A stretch of 8,775 bases of DNA from Flavobacteriales bacterium (GTDB lineage Bacteria > Bacteroidota > Bacteroidia > Flavobacteriales_D > Parvicellaceae), in NCBI GenBank assembly GCA_015488785.1, contig WFNC01000576.1, forward strand, positions 1 through 8,775, in the 5' to 3' direction. Position 1 is the first letter of the stretch, and each line of letters starts with the position of its first letter. Shown in pieces: positions 8,483 to 8,775 of the stretch. Both the position numbers and the translations under genes were made by a program. The notes beneath the pieces were generated by a model. The model was not told the origin of the DNA. It saw nothing but the letters and a program-made list of their open reading frames with translations, and searched no databases.

Positions 8483-8775
8483 ATGAAAAGTATATTATTT
8501 ATAATAGTAACATTCTATTTTGTTGTGAATTCTTTTGCTCAATGTATAATTGTAGATGTATCGGTAACAAGACCATGTACCGATGGGCAAGGAGTGTTGA
8601 CGATTCTACAAAATGATCCAGATTCGGTAATCTTTAGTATCGATGGAGGTGCTACATTTATTAATACGCCTCAGTTTAATAATTTAAATGTAGGAATCTA
8701 TAATATAGTTGTTAAAGATACTACGGGATGCGTAGTTAATTTAACTGCTGAAATAGAAGATTTCTTAGAAGTTGG
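8483..8775 (+). CDS. Secreted adhesin-like protein with SprB-type repeat, 3'-truncated by window edge
   Basis: An ATG 10 bases after the preceding stop opens a frame that stays open for 97 codons to the window end. Residues 1-19 are a clear signal peptide (MKS, then ILFIIVTFYFVV, ending NSFA before Gln20). Cys21 follows the cleavage site, but the -1 residue would be Gln, so this is not a lipobox and signal peptidase I is expected. Residues about 28-91 look like one SprB-type repeat: Cys32, the FSIDGGATF strand (51-59), NLNVGIYNIVVKD (67-79) and TGC at 81-83. In relatives such repeats occur in tandem in long surface adhesins that end in a T9SS domain; that part is outside the window. The tight spacing suggests an operon with the PKD protein. 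Neither the full length nor the presence of a sorting domain can be judged here. Confidence 0.85.
   Translation, partial: MKSILFIIVTFYFVVNSFAQCIIVDVSVTRPCTDGQGVLTILQNDPDSVIFSIDGGATFINTPQFNNLNVGIYNIVVKDTTGCVVNLTAEIEDFLEV

Noticed and set aside
8540..8545. Possible lipoprotein cleavage at the Cys just after the signal peptide of the last gene
   Set aside because: The residue before the Cys is Gln, which does not fit a lipobox. Cleavage before Gln by signal peptidase I is the better reading.

Overview
The window looks like a chromosomal segment of an AT-rich Bacteroidota bacterium, most likely in the Flavobacteriia/Flavobacteriales. Four things point there: the strong A/T codon bias, the lack of clear Shine-Dalgarno sites, an AsmA-type protein with a charged helical tail, and above all two complete secreted proteins that end in type IX secretion system (T9SS) sorting domains. 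Everything is coded on the + strand.

Layout. Positions 1-2247 hold the 3' part of an AsmA-family envelope protein whose start lies outside the window. Its last ~180 codons form a long Ala/Glu/Lys-rich helical tail with a clear 11-residue repeat. The 225-base gap after it (2248-2472) contains a nested inverted repeat of about 144 bases, which looks like a genome-wide intergenic repeat and could also serve as a terminator. Next comes a 1206-residue secreted protein (2473-6093): signal peptide, DUF7948-like N-terminal domain, seven SBBP-type propeller blades, six Ig-like modules and a type A T9SS sorting domain. After a 99-base gap comes a 759-residue secreted protein (6193-8472): signal peptide, Cys-rich N-terminal domain, a PKD-like module, five PKD modules and a gliding-motility-type C-terminal domain (type B T9SS signal). 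Only 10 bases later a fourth gene begins (8483 to the window edge): a signal peptide followed by a SprB-like adhesin repeat, cut off by the window end.

Together the three downstream genes look like a cell-surface/adhesin locus exported through Sec and then T9SS, with the last two probably cotranscribed. The AsmA-like gene is probably a separate transcription unit concerned with the envelope. No T9SS machinery, PorP/SprF-like partner, RNA gene, CRISPR array, transposase or phage gene is visible. I see no convincing new defence or enzymatic system. The more unusual signals are the intergenic palindromic repeat, the hendecad tail, the Cys-rich N-terminal domain of the 759-residue protein, and the mixing of type A and type B secretion signals in neighbouring genes.
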